64,000 nt of DNA from Chryseobacterium oncorhynchi (GTDB taxonomy: Bacteria > Bacteroidota > Bacteroidia > Flavobacteriales > Weeksellaceae). The stretch covers positions 682,001 through 746,000 of the forward strand of contig NZ_PPEI02000001.1 in assembly GCF_002899895.1 (NCBI RefSeq), written 5' to 3'. The position numbers were made by a program, and so were the translations under genes. Below the pieces are notes generated by a model, which saw nothing but the letters and a program-made list of their open reading frames with translations, was not told the origin of the DNA and made no database searches. This document shows, piece after piece, positions 7,591 to 18,790 of this stretch (positions are counted from its first letter, which is position 1; every line of letters begins with the position of its first letter).

Positions 7591-9067
7591 TTTTCTTATT
7601 AGTTTTTCGGTTACTTTTCTTTAATAATATTTTTGAGAATGCTTGATTCAAGCCCAAAGAGAGATCTCCTGTTTTATAATCAATATCAACTGGTGGAATA
7701 AGACTCACAAGACATCTTTTGTCTGAGGTATCAAACTCAGAAAATTTTCGAAAAACTTCGACTAATTCTTTATCTTTTATTTGATCCTTTTTATCAATAG
7801 CTTTTAATTTAAGAAAAATATCACGCGCTTCCTTCTTAAGATGCCTAATGTTAACTTGATTCTCTTTTTTTAATTCATTGTAGTCATCAATTTTTAATAC
7901 TCCTGCTAAAAACAACTTTCTGCCTTGAGAAAGAACTTGTCCCTCTTCTTTTATTTTTCTCTCAATTAAATTTTGATTGTGCAAATAACTTGCTTTCAGT
8001 GTCTTTATATTCTGGTCTTGTAAAATACATTTAAATAAGTCAATTGTATTATTTGATAGTATTAATTGCTGAAGCTTATTTTGATAACAATCATTCAGAA
8101 AAACTGCGTTTATCCTTGTCCTACAGCGATCATGACAATGATAATATGGGTATTTTTTTGAACTTCCTTGTGCAATACTTCCAGTGAGTTTTCGATCACA
8201 AACAGGACAAATCAAAAAACCTCTAAGAAAAAACATTGCTTTTAAATCATCCCTTTTAGCTGTAGTTTTTCTTTTTGTATTAATGACAGACTGAACCTGA
8301 TAAAATAACGATTCAGATATTAAGGGTTCATGCAAACCTTTTATCATTTGTTCTTCATTAGATTTAAGTTTGACTGATATAAGCCCACAATAAACTGGAT
8401 TCCGTAAAATTCTGAAAAAGTGTGACCGTGAGCATATCAATCCTTTCTCATTAGCCATTCTCATGATTTCAGAAATCTTATGATCGTTCTGGGCAACTTG
8501 ATGAAAAGACCACTTTATAATATCCGCTTCAGGTTCTTTAGGAGCAATAGTTTTTTTACCATCCATTAATGTCAAATTAATAAATCCGATAGGTGCTTTA
8601 TTAGGATACCTACCCATCAACTTCGCTCTACGAATGCCATTTGCAGTATTTTGAGCCCTCCGAGTATTTTCTGCTTCTGGAACAGCTAAATATACAGCCA
8701 ACATAACTGTGCTTTCCGGCACAGAGAAATCAATTGGTTGATCAATAGCCATTGCTATCGTTTTATATTTTCTAAGCTTTCCAATCATTTCATATGCATA
8801 TTCAACATTACGACTAAATCGGTCCCATTTGATAAATAATATGTTCTTTTCTTCTGCCGATGATTTCTTTTTAATTTCTAAAAATAATTCTTTCCACTCT
8901 GGTCGGTTGAAATTTTTGGCAGAGTAGTCTTCCCGATAAATTCCTTTGACTTCTATATTGTTATATTTACAATACTTCAATAATCTATCCTCCTGCTCTG
9001 GTAGAGAGTAACCTTTTCTTTTTTGTTCGTCTGTACTTACGCGGACATATAAATAGGCTGACTTCAT
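7577..9067 (-). CDS. large serine recombinase (phage-type integrase)
   Basis: The protein starts YLYVRVSTDEQKRKGYSL, with the catalytic Ser in the RVST motif, followed by the resolvase-domain patterns IKWDRFSRN and AxxNTANGIRRAKLMG. A recombinase domain and a zinc-ribbon region with CPVCDRKL and CHDRC follow, and a coiled-coil segment lies near residues 380-440. This is the order of large serine integrases such as those of phiC31-type phages, which join attP and attB without a tRNA requirement. I chose the ATG at 9067 because the upstream 28 codons add an unrelated sequence before the conserved YLYVRVS start. It is probably the integrase of the leftward element, whose end would lie in or near 9070-9700. 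Confidence 0.9.
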   Translation of the reverse strand: MKSAYLYVRVSTDEQKRKGYSLPEQEDRLLKYCKYNNIEVKGIYREDYSAKNFNRPEWKELFLEIKKKSSAEEKNILFIKWDRFSRNVEYAYEMIGKLRKYKTIAMAIDQPIDFSVPESTVMLAVYLAVPEAENTRRAQNTANGIRRAKLMGRYPNKAPIGFINLTLMDGKKTIAPKEPEADIIKWSFHQVAQNDHKISEIMRMANEKGLICSRSHFFRILRNPVYCGLISVKLKSNEEQMIKGLHEPLISESLFYQVQSVINTKRKTTAKRDDLKAMFFLRGFLICPVCDRKLTGSIAQGSSKKYPYYHCHDRCRTRINAVFLNDCYQNKLQQLILSNNTIDLFKCILQDQNIKTLKASYLHNQNLIERKIKEEGQVLSQGRKLFLAGVLKIDDYNELKKENQVNIRHLKKEARDIFLKLKAIDKKDQIKDKELVEVFRKFSEFDTSDKRCLVSLIPPVDIDYKTGDLSLGLNQAFSKILLKKSNRKTNKKNEFH

Positions 9068-9729
9068 ATAATTAATGTATTTATTTGATTTACAAATTAA
9101 TATTTTTAAGTATATGAAATGATAAACAAAAAGCAGTTTATGCTGTATCAAATTAAAACGGGAAATTCAGTAGAAAACTTTGATAGTAACAGCAGTAATT
9201 AATGACATTATCACATTAATATGAAACCCACATATCACATATCAGAAGTATTTTTAAAGAACTGCAAAATTTTGACTACAATCCTATCAGCCAGGATATC
9301 GCAGTACAATGGAAATATTACAGCAATAATCAATTAATTGCATAAGATCTACTTTTATATTTCATCTTTAATTCACGGGTAGATTAATCATTGGCAGAAT
9401 TATAGAAACAACTTTAACACACTTATAATTAATACATTAAACTTAAAAAAAAAGAATGATTCGGATGTTAGTAGAGATCACCACTAAGTAGCCTTTCATT
9501 GTAAATATTATTTTCATGTTACTATTATTGCAACCTTCTAACTAGTCATATTCAAAACTCAATTTTGACCCATTACTAATCAACCCCATTGACAATTTCA
9601 TTGAGATAACATTTTAAGCTTTCAACTTTCAACAAAAAGACACTTCCAGCAGTTCTAATCATTGTTGTAAAATACTAAAAGCTGTAGAAAAATAATTTTG
9701 TATTTCTTATCTTTATAGATTATTATCCC
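9068..9729. other. intergenic region, possible right end of the prophage
   Basis: This AT-rich, roughly 660-bp stretch has no credible gene. It separates the recombinase from the first defence gene, where an attachment site for the serine recombinase would be expected. I could not identify a core duplicated elsewhere in the window, and the other end of the element is outside it. Confidence 0.4.
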
Positions 9730-12700
9730 ATGATACAGATCGTCCATACATTTCCAGAGATAACGGAAGACCCTTTTAAACCAATAGCTTTTGCGAATCA
9801 ATCATATCCTTACAACCAGATTTCGAGCGATAGACGCTTTGAAGAGCTTCTATACAGCATTGCCAAAGCACAGTTGGGCAGGGCTCAATTTATGGAATTT
9901 GATGAGGTAAGCCTGATGTCAGGTGTATCTGAAAAAGGAAGAGATTGTTCACTTTTCTATAATGGAAATACTAATGGACTTATCCAGTGCAAGAAGTACG
10001 ACAAAAATCTGGATAAAAACAATTTTGGCAAAGAGATAACAAAGTTTGTACTTTACAGTCTTCTAACAGAGGACATCCTTCAGGATCCAGATAACTTCAC
10101 CTATTTTATTGCAGTATCAAAAGGTTTCACAGTAGATTGCAGCGATTTTATCGATGCATTTAGATCACTGATAGGCACAGAAGAAAGTCTCTCTAGCTGG
10201 GTGAACTACAATATCAACAAATATGAAAGTCTCAAACAGCTGCAACTCAAGATAGATGAAACCCTGCAGCAGGTACGTGATGTCCTGTCAAGAATTAATG
10301 TAAAAAAGATTAACACACCAGATCTGGATGCCTATCTCAGTGATCCTCGGAGCGCACATCTATGCACCTTATTCTTTGAAGTCAGAACGGTTACCGACAA
10401 TTCTGTCATTATGGAGGTTAAAGAGCTGCTACTTGAAAAATTAGTAGATCAGTCCAAAGAAGATATAAAGATTGACCAACAGCTTGATACAGGATCACTC
10501 AGCTTAAAATCCGAAAGAAATGAATTTTCAGAAATTAATGATTCCCATATCGAACGTGAGGAAACCGATCAGCTTTTCAAATGGATAAAAAAAAATCCGG
10601 AAAGAGACAATGAAAACAGGGCGTTGAACCTGTGTCTGCTTGTCGCAAATGCAGGAATGGGTAAAACAGTTATTTTAAAGGATCTTTATGATAGGCTGAG
10701 AGCTAATGATATCCCTGTGCTCGGACTAAAAGCTGATAAACTGGCCGCCACAAGCATAAAAGAGCTCCAGGACAAAATAGGTCTCTCTATTCCCATATTC
10801 GAGTTTATTGAAAAATGCAAACAAAAGTATAGAACGACAGTTATCTTAATTGATCAGATTGATGCGCTTTCACAGTCCATGTCAACCGACAGATCCTATC
10901 TGCAAGTATTTAAGAGCGTAATCGAGCAGTACCGCCACGATGAAAATATCAGGATCATAATTTCTATCAGGACTTTTGATCTCCATTATGATCCTGCCCT
11001 ACAGGTTTACAGGAATATTGAAACCGTGACGGTTAACCCGTTGACTGAAGGACAAGTGCTTACCCAGCTGGCCAAATTGGACGTACACCGCAACATGCTA
11101 AATAGCAAATTGCTGGAACTTCTAAAAATTCCGAATCACCTGAATGTCTTCTCAAGAATTTATAAATCAAACCACGGCAGCCTTGGATTGAAGACACTTC
11201 ATGACATGTATCTGGAGCTGTGGACCCAAAAGATCACCAATCTCTCCCCTAAGGAACCAGCAGATAGAAAATTGACAAGGGAACTGCTCTATAAAATTGC
11301 CGATAAAATGTTCAGTATACAGCACATCACCGTCAGTGAATTGCAATTTGAAGACTATGCGCAAGAATTGAGTTACTTGAAAAGTGAAAGATTACTAAAA
11401 AAGGAGGAAAACCAGTTGCAGTTCTTCCATCAGTCTTTCTATGATTTTGTATTTGCAAAACAATTTGTTGAACGTGGGCTCGACCTCAGAGATTATATCA
11501 AAAATAACGGGCAAACTCTGCATTTGCGCTCAGCGGTGAAAATGATCCTGAACTATTTACGTGACTTTGATCAAACCATGTACCTTAAAACTCTAAAAGA
11601 TATATTTTATGATAGCCAGATCCTTTTTCATATCAAACATATGATCCTGTCTTCAGTACTTTTTCATGAAACCCCTTTAGCACAGGAAAAAGCAATTGTT
11701 AAAGAAGCTGTAAAGGAATCCTATCACCTTATGATTTTATTCTTTCAGCATGCACATTCTCAATACTGGTTCCATTTTGCAGACAGAAATAGCTTTTTAG
11801 AAATTCTTGACGGAAACTTTAATATCATACCCAAAAGCAGGTATCTCCAGCCAAAAGAGCAGACATTATTAAAAAACAAGGCATCAGATTTCCTCCATCG
11901 TGCTGCCATACTAGATTACAATGGAAGTTGGAAATTTATTTTGGAACGTCGAGACCAGAGTTTCGCTAGAAGGATACTCAGGGCAACAACAAATTGGGAT
12001 GATCCCATTAAATACAGCATTTTTGAAGACTGCAAAGACTTTAAGCAAATAGATCCATATGGATATTACCGTACAGTAGACAATATTGCTCATGTCAATC
12101 CCAGCTATGCTATAAATCTGATGGCCCAGGATTTATCTAATACCCCCCTGAATGACGGCAGACAGGATCCGCTGGGGCCAGATGTTGTACTGAACACCTT
12201 GTTAAAAACTGCACCTACCCAGCTTTTTCCTATCTTGTTTTCCTGTTTCGAAGCTGAATTCAAAACAGCCGAAACTGAGAAAAAATTCTGGGGAAACTAT
12301 AAATATATGCAGGTTCGTTTCCAGGATAGAGATTTCCAGAAAGGCAGGGCATCCCGCTATACCCTACTGGCCCACAGTCTGCGAAATTCTGCCCAAGCTC
12401 GGGATCCTGAGTTTCTCTCTTTTTTTGATACAAATAAAGACTCGGAAATAATGTCGGTTCTCAGACTGCTCATTTTTGCACTGGATTCAGATCATATCTA
12501 TTATTCAGCACAAACCTTTGAGCTTTGCTCCTACCTCCTGACATTAAATGAAATTTATTACGATTCAACAATTGCAGTGGAAAGCAGAACACTGTTTGAA
12601 AAGACTTTTCCTTTTTTCAATTTAGAGGAGCAGTCAAAGATGATCAAACTGATTAAAGAACTGAAATTCAGCCACGAAATCATGATCATCAAACTGGGCA

Positions 12701-14310
12701 GTGGAAAGAAAAAAATATCAACATGGTGGGGTCTGACCAAATACTGTTGGATAAAAAGACTGCCTGCAGAGATCATTGCTAGTGACCCTGAACTGAAACA
12801 AGCAGAACTTGAACTAGCGAGAAGATTTCCAGATTACAAAGACAGGGAAAGAAGCGGTCATGTCATAGCCGGTGTCGTACAGACACCCATACCACCAAAA
12901 GCCTATAAACACATGAAGAAGGTCCAATGGCTTGACTCCTTTAAAAAGTATGATGGTTCAAAAAGCGATTTTGACCGTCCTTTTCTTAAAGGAGATATTC
13001 AGGAACATGCATACGCTTTAAAAAAATGCGTACAAGAAGACCCGACCGATGAAATGATAGATATAATTAGCTCCGCCCTTAATGATCCCGACATTCAACT
13101 CAAATACGCGATATATGGACTTTGGGGCTTATCTGAAAGTGAGGCGGACAAAAAACAGGCACGTGAGCTATTTAAGCAGATTCTGAAGCTCCCGATGAGC
13201 AAGGAACTGCAGAGGGTCTGCCGCTACATCGCCGAGAATCTCTCAAAAAATCAAAATGATGATTCCTCCATAATCGATTTCCTACTGTCATGTGCACTTG
13301 ATTTTTCGTTGGATCATGCTGATCTTGATCCTCTGGAAGAAGAGACCTCAGTGGACAACCTCGTCACTCAAGGTCTTAACACAGCAAGTGGATCTGCGGC
13401 ATCTGCTCTTGTACATATTATTGACAGCAATTACTTCGATCAGGTTTTCAGTACCCTAAAAATAGTTTTTGAAATAGCTCCTGCTCACTGCAGGGCCGCG
13501 GCGCTTTATCAGTTTGCATACTTAATGAATGCTGACCCCGCAAGAGCTTTCGAGATATTCAGTGGTGTGGTCAACAATGAAAACAGCATTCATGTCCTCG
13601 CTTCCTCGATCTGGTCAATGCATTATATGGCTAATTATAATTTCGAGGCACTCATTCCGGCCTTTGAAAGGCTGGTTTCTGCAGACTGTCTCGGACAGGA
13701 TGATAGCCAAGCACTGTTCAATATTTTATATTTTTCCGATCTACATGATAAGACCGATGCGAATGCCTTGCTTTACCGATTTATGGAAAATAATAAATAT
13801 GTATACTCTTTTGCCATAGGCACTATTCTGCATAATTATTATGCCGTGCCTGCAGCCAAGCAAAAAAGCGATCAATTACTTGACTATGTGCTAGAAAGGT
13901 TAACTGAAGAAGATTATGAAAACCAAGGAATAAATTTCAATGAATCGATCAATATCAAATTAAGCGATATAAGTACATTTTTGACAAAATATATCCAGTC
14001 GCCTTTCTTTAGGGTCAATGACTCATTAATAGAATATCTCACTTCACAGTGCAAAGATTATCCACATCAGGCCATAGAGCTTTTTGAGATCGTGCTAAAC
14101 ACTGACAAATTTAAAGATGATCAGGAATTTATTGATGTATATACTTCTTCGGGCACAAAATTTATTCTGTGTGCACTCAGTAGCCTTGATGGTAATGATA
14201 ATGAAAGCATTTCTGCACGCTGGAATCTAACCCTTGCTTTTGACAGGGTTCTTATGGATGATCGATTTTCAAGAGAAACGGAAAAAATTCTGGATGAAGC
14301 CAATCTTTAA
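9730..14310 (+). CDS. STAND-type NTPase with N-terminal Mrr-like nuclease (Avs-like)
   Basis: This 1526-residue protein looks like an antiphage STAND sensor. The N-terminus carries a PD-(D/E)xK Mrr-type pattern: FEELLY (Glu near residue 38), KGRD (D72) and QCKKY (Q86, K88), expected to cut DNA. A P-loop follows with NAGMGKT (G309-T313) and a Walker B VILIDQIDAL (about 371-380), then the winged-helix-like region and about 1000 residues of helical repeats that would bind the trigger. Avs proteins have the same three-part plan: effector, NTPase, sensor repeats. They recognise conserved phage proteins and become active on binding. Which phage protein this one senses cannot be told. It is followed by a second, unrelated STAND gene on the same strand. 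No overlap or frame defect was seen. Confidence 0.8.
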   Translation: MIQIVHTFPEITEDPFKPIAFANQSYPYNQISSDRRFEELLYSIAKAQLGRAQFMEFDEVSLMSGVSEKGRDCSLFYNGNTNGLIQCKKYDKNLDKNNFGKEITKFVLYSLLTEDILQDPDNFTYFIAVSKGFTVDCSDFIDAFRSLIGTEESLSSWVNYNINKYESLKQLQLKIDETLQQVRDVLSRINVKKINTPDLDAYLSDPRSAHLCTLFFEVRTVTDNSVIMEVKELLLEKLVDQSKEDIKIDQQLDTGSLSLKSERNEFSEINDSHIEREETDQLFKWIKKNPERDNENRALNLCLLVANAGMGKTVILKDLYDRLRANDIPVLGLKADKLAATSIKELQDKIGLSIPIFEFIEKCKQKYRTTVILIDQIDALSQSMSTDRSYLQVFKSVIEQYRHDENIRIIISIRTFDLHYDPALQVYRNIETVTVNPLTEGQVLTQLAKLDVHRNMLNSKLLELLKIPNHLNVFSRIYKSNHGSLGLKTLHDMYLELWTQKITNLSPKEPADRKLTRELLYKIADKMFSIQHITVSELQFEDYAQELSYLKSERLLKKEENQLQFFHQSFYDFVFAKQFVERGLDLRDYIKNNGQTLHLRSAVKMILNYLRDFDQTMYLKTLKDIFYDSQILFHIKHMILSSVLFHETPLAQEKAIVKEAVKESYHLMILFFQHAHSQYWFHFADRNSFLEILDGNFNIIPKSRYLQPKEQTLLKNKASDFLHRAAILDYNGSWKFILERRDQSFARRILRATTNWDDPIKYSIFEDCKDFKQIDPYGYYRTVDNIAHVNPSYAINLMAQDLSNTPLNDGRQDPLGPDVVLNTLLKTAPTQLFPILFSCFEAEFKTAETEKKFWGNYKYMQVRFQDRDFQKGRASRYTLLAHSLRNSAQARDPEFLSFFDTNKDSEIMSVLRLLIFALDSDHIYYSAQTFELCSYLLTLNEIYYDSTIAVESRTLFEKTFPFFNLEEQSKMIKLIKELKFSHEIMIIKLGSGKKKISTWWGLTKYCWIKRLPAEIIASDPELKQAELELARRFPDYKDRERSGHVIAGVVQTPIPPKAYKHMKKVQWLDSFKKYDGSKSDFDRPFLKGDIQEHAYALKKCVQEDPTDEMIDIISSALNDPDIQLKYAIYGLWGLSESEADKKQARELFKQILKLPMSKELQRVCRYIAENLSKNQNDDSSIIDFLLSCALDFSLDHADLDPLEEETSVDNLVTQGLNTASGSAASALVHIIDSNYFDQVFSTLKIVFEIAPAHCRAAALYQFAYLMNADPARAFEIFSGVVNNENSIHVLASSIWSMHYMANYNFEALIPAFERLVSADCLGQDDSQALFNILYFSDLHDKTDANALLYRFMENNKYVYSFAIGTILHNYYAVPAAKQKSDQLLDYVLERLTEEDYENQGINFNESINIKLSDISTFLTKYIQSPFFRVNDSLIEYLTSQCKDYPHQAIELFEIVLNTDKFKDDQEFIDVYTSSGTKFILCALSSLDGNDNESISARWNLTLAFDRVLMDDRFSRETEKILDEANL

Positions 14311-14851
14311 AAATGACTTCATTTTTCATATTTTTGAAAGGATTTCAAACGTGATACAATACATGACAATCCAAAGAAAATGACAGAAAAGTTCAGTTGT
14401 CACCTGGAACAGATATAGATAGCTATCGACTGTTAAATATGCTAAATATTATATTATAGGAAGATTTTATCTTAAGGATAGTTCTTTATTTTTTATTAAT
14501 CGTCAATACTCGTTCCAGATGTATTTTTTCGCATTTTCATTATCTAAAAATTGCATCATAAAATTTAGCAGAGCTATCATCCTTGCTTCAAACATATTTC
14601 ATAATGAATATCGTGCATAGAGTCTATGTATAAAAAATGCAAAATTAGACAGCGATCAGTTGTAAATCAAAGAATTCCGAATGTATAAACACAATATGGT
14701 TATCCGTAAAAATGGGATTTTGATTTATACTACATTTGTTTGACTAAAAACATATTTATATTTGTAGTTTGCAGCGAAAAAAGGTTAAACCATAATTAGA
14801 AAAAACTTTTTTATCACTTTTCTTCTAATTAATCATATAAAACATTTTATA
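14311..14851. other. intergenic region upstream of second STAND gene
   Basis: The 541-bp AT-rich gap holds no credible gene. Its right part contains the promoter at 14736-14764. The size shows that the two STAND genes are separate transcription units rather than one operon. Confidence 0.6.
14736..14764 (+). promoter_or_regulatory. promoter of the Cap4-STAND gene
   Basis: TTG (14736-14738), an 18-nt spacer and TATATTTG (14757-14764) match the Bacteroidota promoter consensus. Transcription would begin near 14771 and leave a leader of about 80 nt before the ATG at 14852. Confidence 0.65.
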
Positions 14852-17800
14852 ATGAATACTATCTCTAAAACTATGAGCCTAAAAGGTATCACTGAAAATC
14901 TAGATATTATATTAAAAAAAAGAAATGGAGGTGCCATAAACTTTAGAGGAGTTCATTATCAGATCTTATATGCTTGTTATTTGATTCTTTTAAAATTAAA
15001 TAAGAATTCCACTACAAAATATATACAGCTGGAAGGCATAGAAGATATCGACATACATACTTCTCAAGCTATTAGTACAGATTCTGAATATATTCAGTTA
15101 AAGTCATCCGTTAATAAAATGAATGCCGGGACTTTTTGGGAACTAGGCGTCCTTCAGAATTTTCTGGAGGTATTCGATAAAAACCCAGAAAGCAGATTCA
15201 AGCTTGTTTATAATATGAAAATTGCAGATGGAAATCTTTCTGCATTCATGGGAAGAAAACATGGTGAAAACCTTTCAAAGTATTGGATAGACAAACTGAT
15301 CACTTTGTCTAAGACAATAAATTTTAATGATTTTGCAGATAGAATTTCTTTCGAACAACAAACAGCAAACGATTTATATTCAAAAATACTGGTTTTGCTC
15401 TTTAAGGAATGGAATATAAATAAGGGAACTGAAAACCAATTTCTAAATTCTTTATTTTATAACATACTTATCTGGTCGGAAAACCGGGCATCAATAAATA
15501 AAAATGATATCAATCTTCTGTTTCAATCAATCAAAGACTCCTTTTCAAAAGCGCCCATAAACAAAGCTATACGTAACAATTGGATCTCTAAAATATCTTA
15601 TGAACATACGGGAAAGCAATCAGATGACTACTATGATGGTAAAGCAGCCAGACCCTCGCACATCACTCAAGGTCTTCCTGTACGAAGAAAAAGCTGGGAA
15701 AAGAAGCTGGAGACAGCAATACAAGTTTCAGACATTGTTGTCGTAAGATCTTCAAGCGGGCAAGGAAAATCAACTTTAGCCTGGCAAGTAGGCTACAATT
15801 TAAAACACCATTACACCTTATATCAACTCAATGCTTGCAAAGACACGGACGAAGCAAATGCAGTAATAGAATTCTTGGACTCAAGAATTCTTATTGGTGA
15901 GAATCCGCTAGTTATAATCGATGGTTTAAACAGTTTAGTAACTACCTGGAATATAGTTGCTGAGAAAACAGTTGATATGCCCATTAAATTTTTAATCACA
16001 ACAAGGCAAGAGGATTGGTTTAGGTTTGGCGCTGATATTTCACGGATCAATCTCACATCGATAGATATTTCTTTGTCAACAAATGAAGCAAAAGATATTT
16101 TCGAACAATTCAAGAAAAGAGACAAGATCCATCCGGATGTTAAAGACTGGCAGCCGGTTTGGGAGCAAGTTATGGAAAAAGGTCTTTTGATAGAGTATGC
16201 ATTCCTTTTAACAAAAGGACAGATGATCCATGATAGACTTTCGTCTCAAATAAAATTGCTCAACGGCACTATTTCATCCCATGCTAAAATTGAAATACTG
16301 AGAATGGTCTCATTGGCAGATTGCTTAAACATTAAACTTGAAACCTCAAGGCTTTTGGCTTACATCAAATCTCACATTGGTTTTCAACAAGATCGAGGTT
16401 TAATATTACAAGAACTTGAAAAAGAATATTTTTTGAACTTTAATAACCATTTTGTTGAAGGTCTTCATCCTGTTAGGTCAAATCACTTAAAAGATTTATT
16501 ACACACTAATCTACCTATAGGTGATTCTCTCATAAACCTTCTCAAAATAATTAACGAGGACTACAAATATGATTTTTATATAAATAGTCCGCTCTTATTA
16601 TTAAATGATAAAGTGGATTTCTATAATGATTTGGCGGACTATTTGGCAGAAAACGACATTTCGGATATGGTGTTCGCTCTTGATGGTATCATGCATGGAG
16701 AACCTAAGCGTTATTGGGCCGCTAATAAACAAATCTTTGACGATGTTTATAATGCGGGAGGTATTGAGATCTTTTCAATGGCTACAGTTCCATTCGCTAA
16801 AATTACTTTACTTAATGAATTATCAAGTATCCTAGGTGAAAAAGGAGCGATTTTTGAGCAACTTGAAAAATATAAAAGTGAGTTACCAGTCTATTCCTTT
16901 GAAAAAAGCGATCTAGTTTTATTTGCAAATTCATTAAAAACTAAACTTGCGAAACGTACTTTACCAGTCAGTTCCTATCAAGGTCTGGAATTTCTGTGCA
17001 AATGGTTTAAAGAACTTAAGATTCCGTTAAGTTTACCTTTTATTCAGAACACTATACATATTAATGATTTGCTTCAGTTGGAGATTCAGGAGGCAAAAGA
17101 ATTTATGTTATACTTACAGCTCAATAACCCATCATTCTTTAAAGATTTTATAAATAAAAATAAGTATACAATAATAAGCTATTTAAAAGTTAATACCAAT
17201 TCACTAACAATACAAGAGAAGGATGGTAATGTATATATTCACTATCTTCTGTTTTCTAATGAAGCAGACAAAGCAAATGAATTCAGCGTTTTTAGAATCC
17301 AGGTTTTCCATGCATTTCTTCCCATATATGAAAAGTATTGCACAGAAGCAATACTCCTTCCCTTTCCATCGGAGGGACTTATTTCAATAACTAGACAGAA
17401 TTCCATAAAAAACCTAACAAAGGAAGCAATTGGTAATATGTTCAATGCACACCTCAACAAAATTTGGCTGTCTACGATACAAAAAAACTATCAGGAAAGC
17501 TCGGCATATGAATGGCAGAGAAATATAATTGATATTCGACAAATTGCCATTGAATGGGCAAAAGACTTTATTAAATTAATAGATTCCCTCTTAGAAGGAA
17601 ATTACAAAAAGAAAGATAAAGCCTCAGCGTCACTTGATCAGCTTAGAGCTAAGCTCAGTGATTTTCTAACTAAGAAAAAACCTTATCCAAAATATGAGAA
17701 CAAATATTTTGAGCTAACAAACTATAAAAAAGAAGAACAAGAAATAGATGAATGGTTTGCCTCTCTTGGAAATATTAACGGTCAAATGCTGAATATCTTC

Positions 17801-18748
17801 ATACCTAAAGTGGAACATGATAGAAATATTGCTTTAATAAATATGAAAGCTGTGTATCTAAATTTAAAAATAATGCAGGACGCATTTAGAAAAATTGAAG
17901 CCGAGACAATTCCATATTTTGATTCTGAAGGTATCTGTTTACTGGAAAACCAATATTTTGAGAGATTATATGCAACAGTACAATATTATCTTTCTCAACT
18001 CCCTATAGAAAGCAAAAACCCGGTACATGTGGCAAAGAAGGAAGCTGAGGAATGGTGGCATCAGGCCAAAACCAAAAATTTGAGCAAGCTTACACAGGTA
18101 TTAAATAAGATTGAAGAAAATACCGATTATAAGTTTATACTTCCCATCGCTCTTGAAGAAACCGAAACACTGACCTATGCGACTTTCGGTATAGAGAACT
18201 TTGATTTTTCCGATGAAAATTCCTTCTTTCAATTATCAATGGATTTAGCATTATTATGTGAACTTGATATCCAATTCTTCTCAATAATATCTGTAAAGGA
18301 TAACGTGGCTATTGGGGGCATAAGATTTAATAATGATTATTTTAAGGCTTTTTTAAAAGCAAAGAATGGTGACTATGATATTGATCAAGAGAAATTGACT
18401 CCACTACCAATATACTTAGAACAAAAAGTCATTATAACATTACCTCAAATTAGTTTACCAACTCTTTCAGTTATCGATGAGGAAAAAGAAAATGTAGCCA
18501 AAATATTCTTTGAAGTATGGAGGCTTAGCGAATTTAGGTCCAGATTGGATAAAAATTCAGAAATAGAAAAGATATGGTTGGAAAGTACAAGCTTTCAAAG
18601 CAAGAATAAAATAGACAGCCTGATGTTATCCATTAATGTAAAAGATTATAGCAATTTTCAAGATTTTGTTTCCTGTTCATTGGAGAAAAACATTGTATCT
18701 TCAACAGAAGAAATCGTTTCCAAATTAATAGAATATTTGAAAAACTAA
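14852..18748 (+). CDS. STAND-type NTPase with N-terminal Cap4-like nuclease
   Basis: The N-terminus shows the Cap4/DUF4297 dsDNA nuclease pattern: FRGVHYQ (about residues 33-39), LEGIEDIDIH (E61 to D67) and YIQLKSS (Q82, K84). A P-loop SSGQGKS (G303-S307) and Walker B NPLVIIDGLN (D357) follow, then LITTRQEDWF, a sensor-like Arg region typical of STAND/NACHT ATPases. The last roughly 800 residues are helical and unassigned; they would form the sensor. In characterised relatives the NTPase oligomerises on detecting phage material and switches on the nuclease. The gene has its own promoter, stands next to an Mrr-STAND gene, and ends before a hairpin repeat. The function is inferred from domains. 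Confidence 0.8.
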   Translation: MNTISKTMSLKGITENLDIILKKRNGGAINFRGVHYQILYACYLILLKLNKNSTTKYIQLEGIEDIDIHTSQAISTDSEYIQLKSSVNKMNAGTFWELGVLQNFLEVFDKNPESRFKLVYNMKIADGNLSAFMGRKHGENLSKYWIDKLITLSKTINFNDFADRISFEQQTANDLYSKILVLLFKEWNINKGTENQFLNSLFYNILIWSENRASINKNDINLLFQSIKDSFSKAPINKAIRNNWISKISYEHTGKQSDDYYDGKAARPSHITQGLPVRRKSWEKKLETAIQVSDIVVVRSSSGQGKSTLAWQVGYNLKHHYTLYQLNACKDTDEANAVIEFLDSRILIGENPLVIIDGLNSLVTTWNIVAEKTVDMPIKFLITTRQEDWFRFGADISRINLTSIDISLSTNEAKDIFEQFKKRDKIHPDVKDWQPVWEQVMEKGLLIEYAFLLTKGQMIHDRLSSQIKLLNGTISSHAKIEILRMVSLADCLNIKLETSRLLAYIKSHIGFQQDRGLILQELEKEYFLNFNNHFVEGLHPVRSNHLKDLLHTNLPIGDSLINLLKIINEDYKYDFYINSPLLLLNDKVDFYNDLADYLAENDISDMVFALDGIMHGEPKRYWAANKQIFDDVYNAGGIEIFSMATVPFAKITLLNELSSILGEKGAIFEQLEKYKSELPVYSFEKSDLVLFANSLKTKLAKRTLPVSSYQGLEFLCKWFKELKIPLSLPFIQNTIHINDLLQLEIQEAKEFMLYLQLNNPSFFKDFINKNKYTIISYLKVNTNSLTIQEKDGNVYIHYLLFSNEADKANEFSVFRIQVFHAFLPIYEKYCTEAILLPFPSEGLISITRQNSIKNLTKEAIGNMFNAHLNKIWLSTIQKNYQESSAYEWQRNIIDIRQIAIEWAKDFIKLIDSLLEGNYKKKDKASASLDQLRAKLSDFLTKKKPYPKYENKYFELTNYKKEEQEIDEWFASLGNINGQMLNIFIPKVEHDRNIALINMKAVYLNLKIMQDAFRKIEAETIPYFDSEGICLLENQYFERLYATVQYYLSQLPIESKNPVHVAKKEAEEWWHQAKTKNLSKLTQVLNKIEENTDYKFILPIALEETETLTYATFGIENFDFSDENSFFQLSMDLALLCELDIQFFSIISVKDNVAIGGIRFNNDYFKAFLKAKNGDYDIDQEKLTPLPIYLEQKVIITLPQISLPTLSVIDEEKENVAKIFFEVWRLSEFRSRLDKNSEIEKIWLESTSFQSKNKIDSLMLSINVKDYSNFQDFVSCSLEKNIVSSTEEIVSKLIEYLKN

Positions 18749-18790
18749 TATTAATTATAGGAAATCTCTCTCCGTATTTTTTTAATCAAA

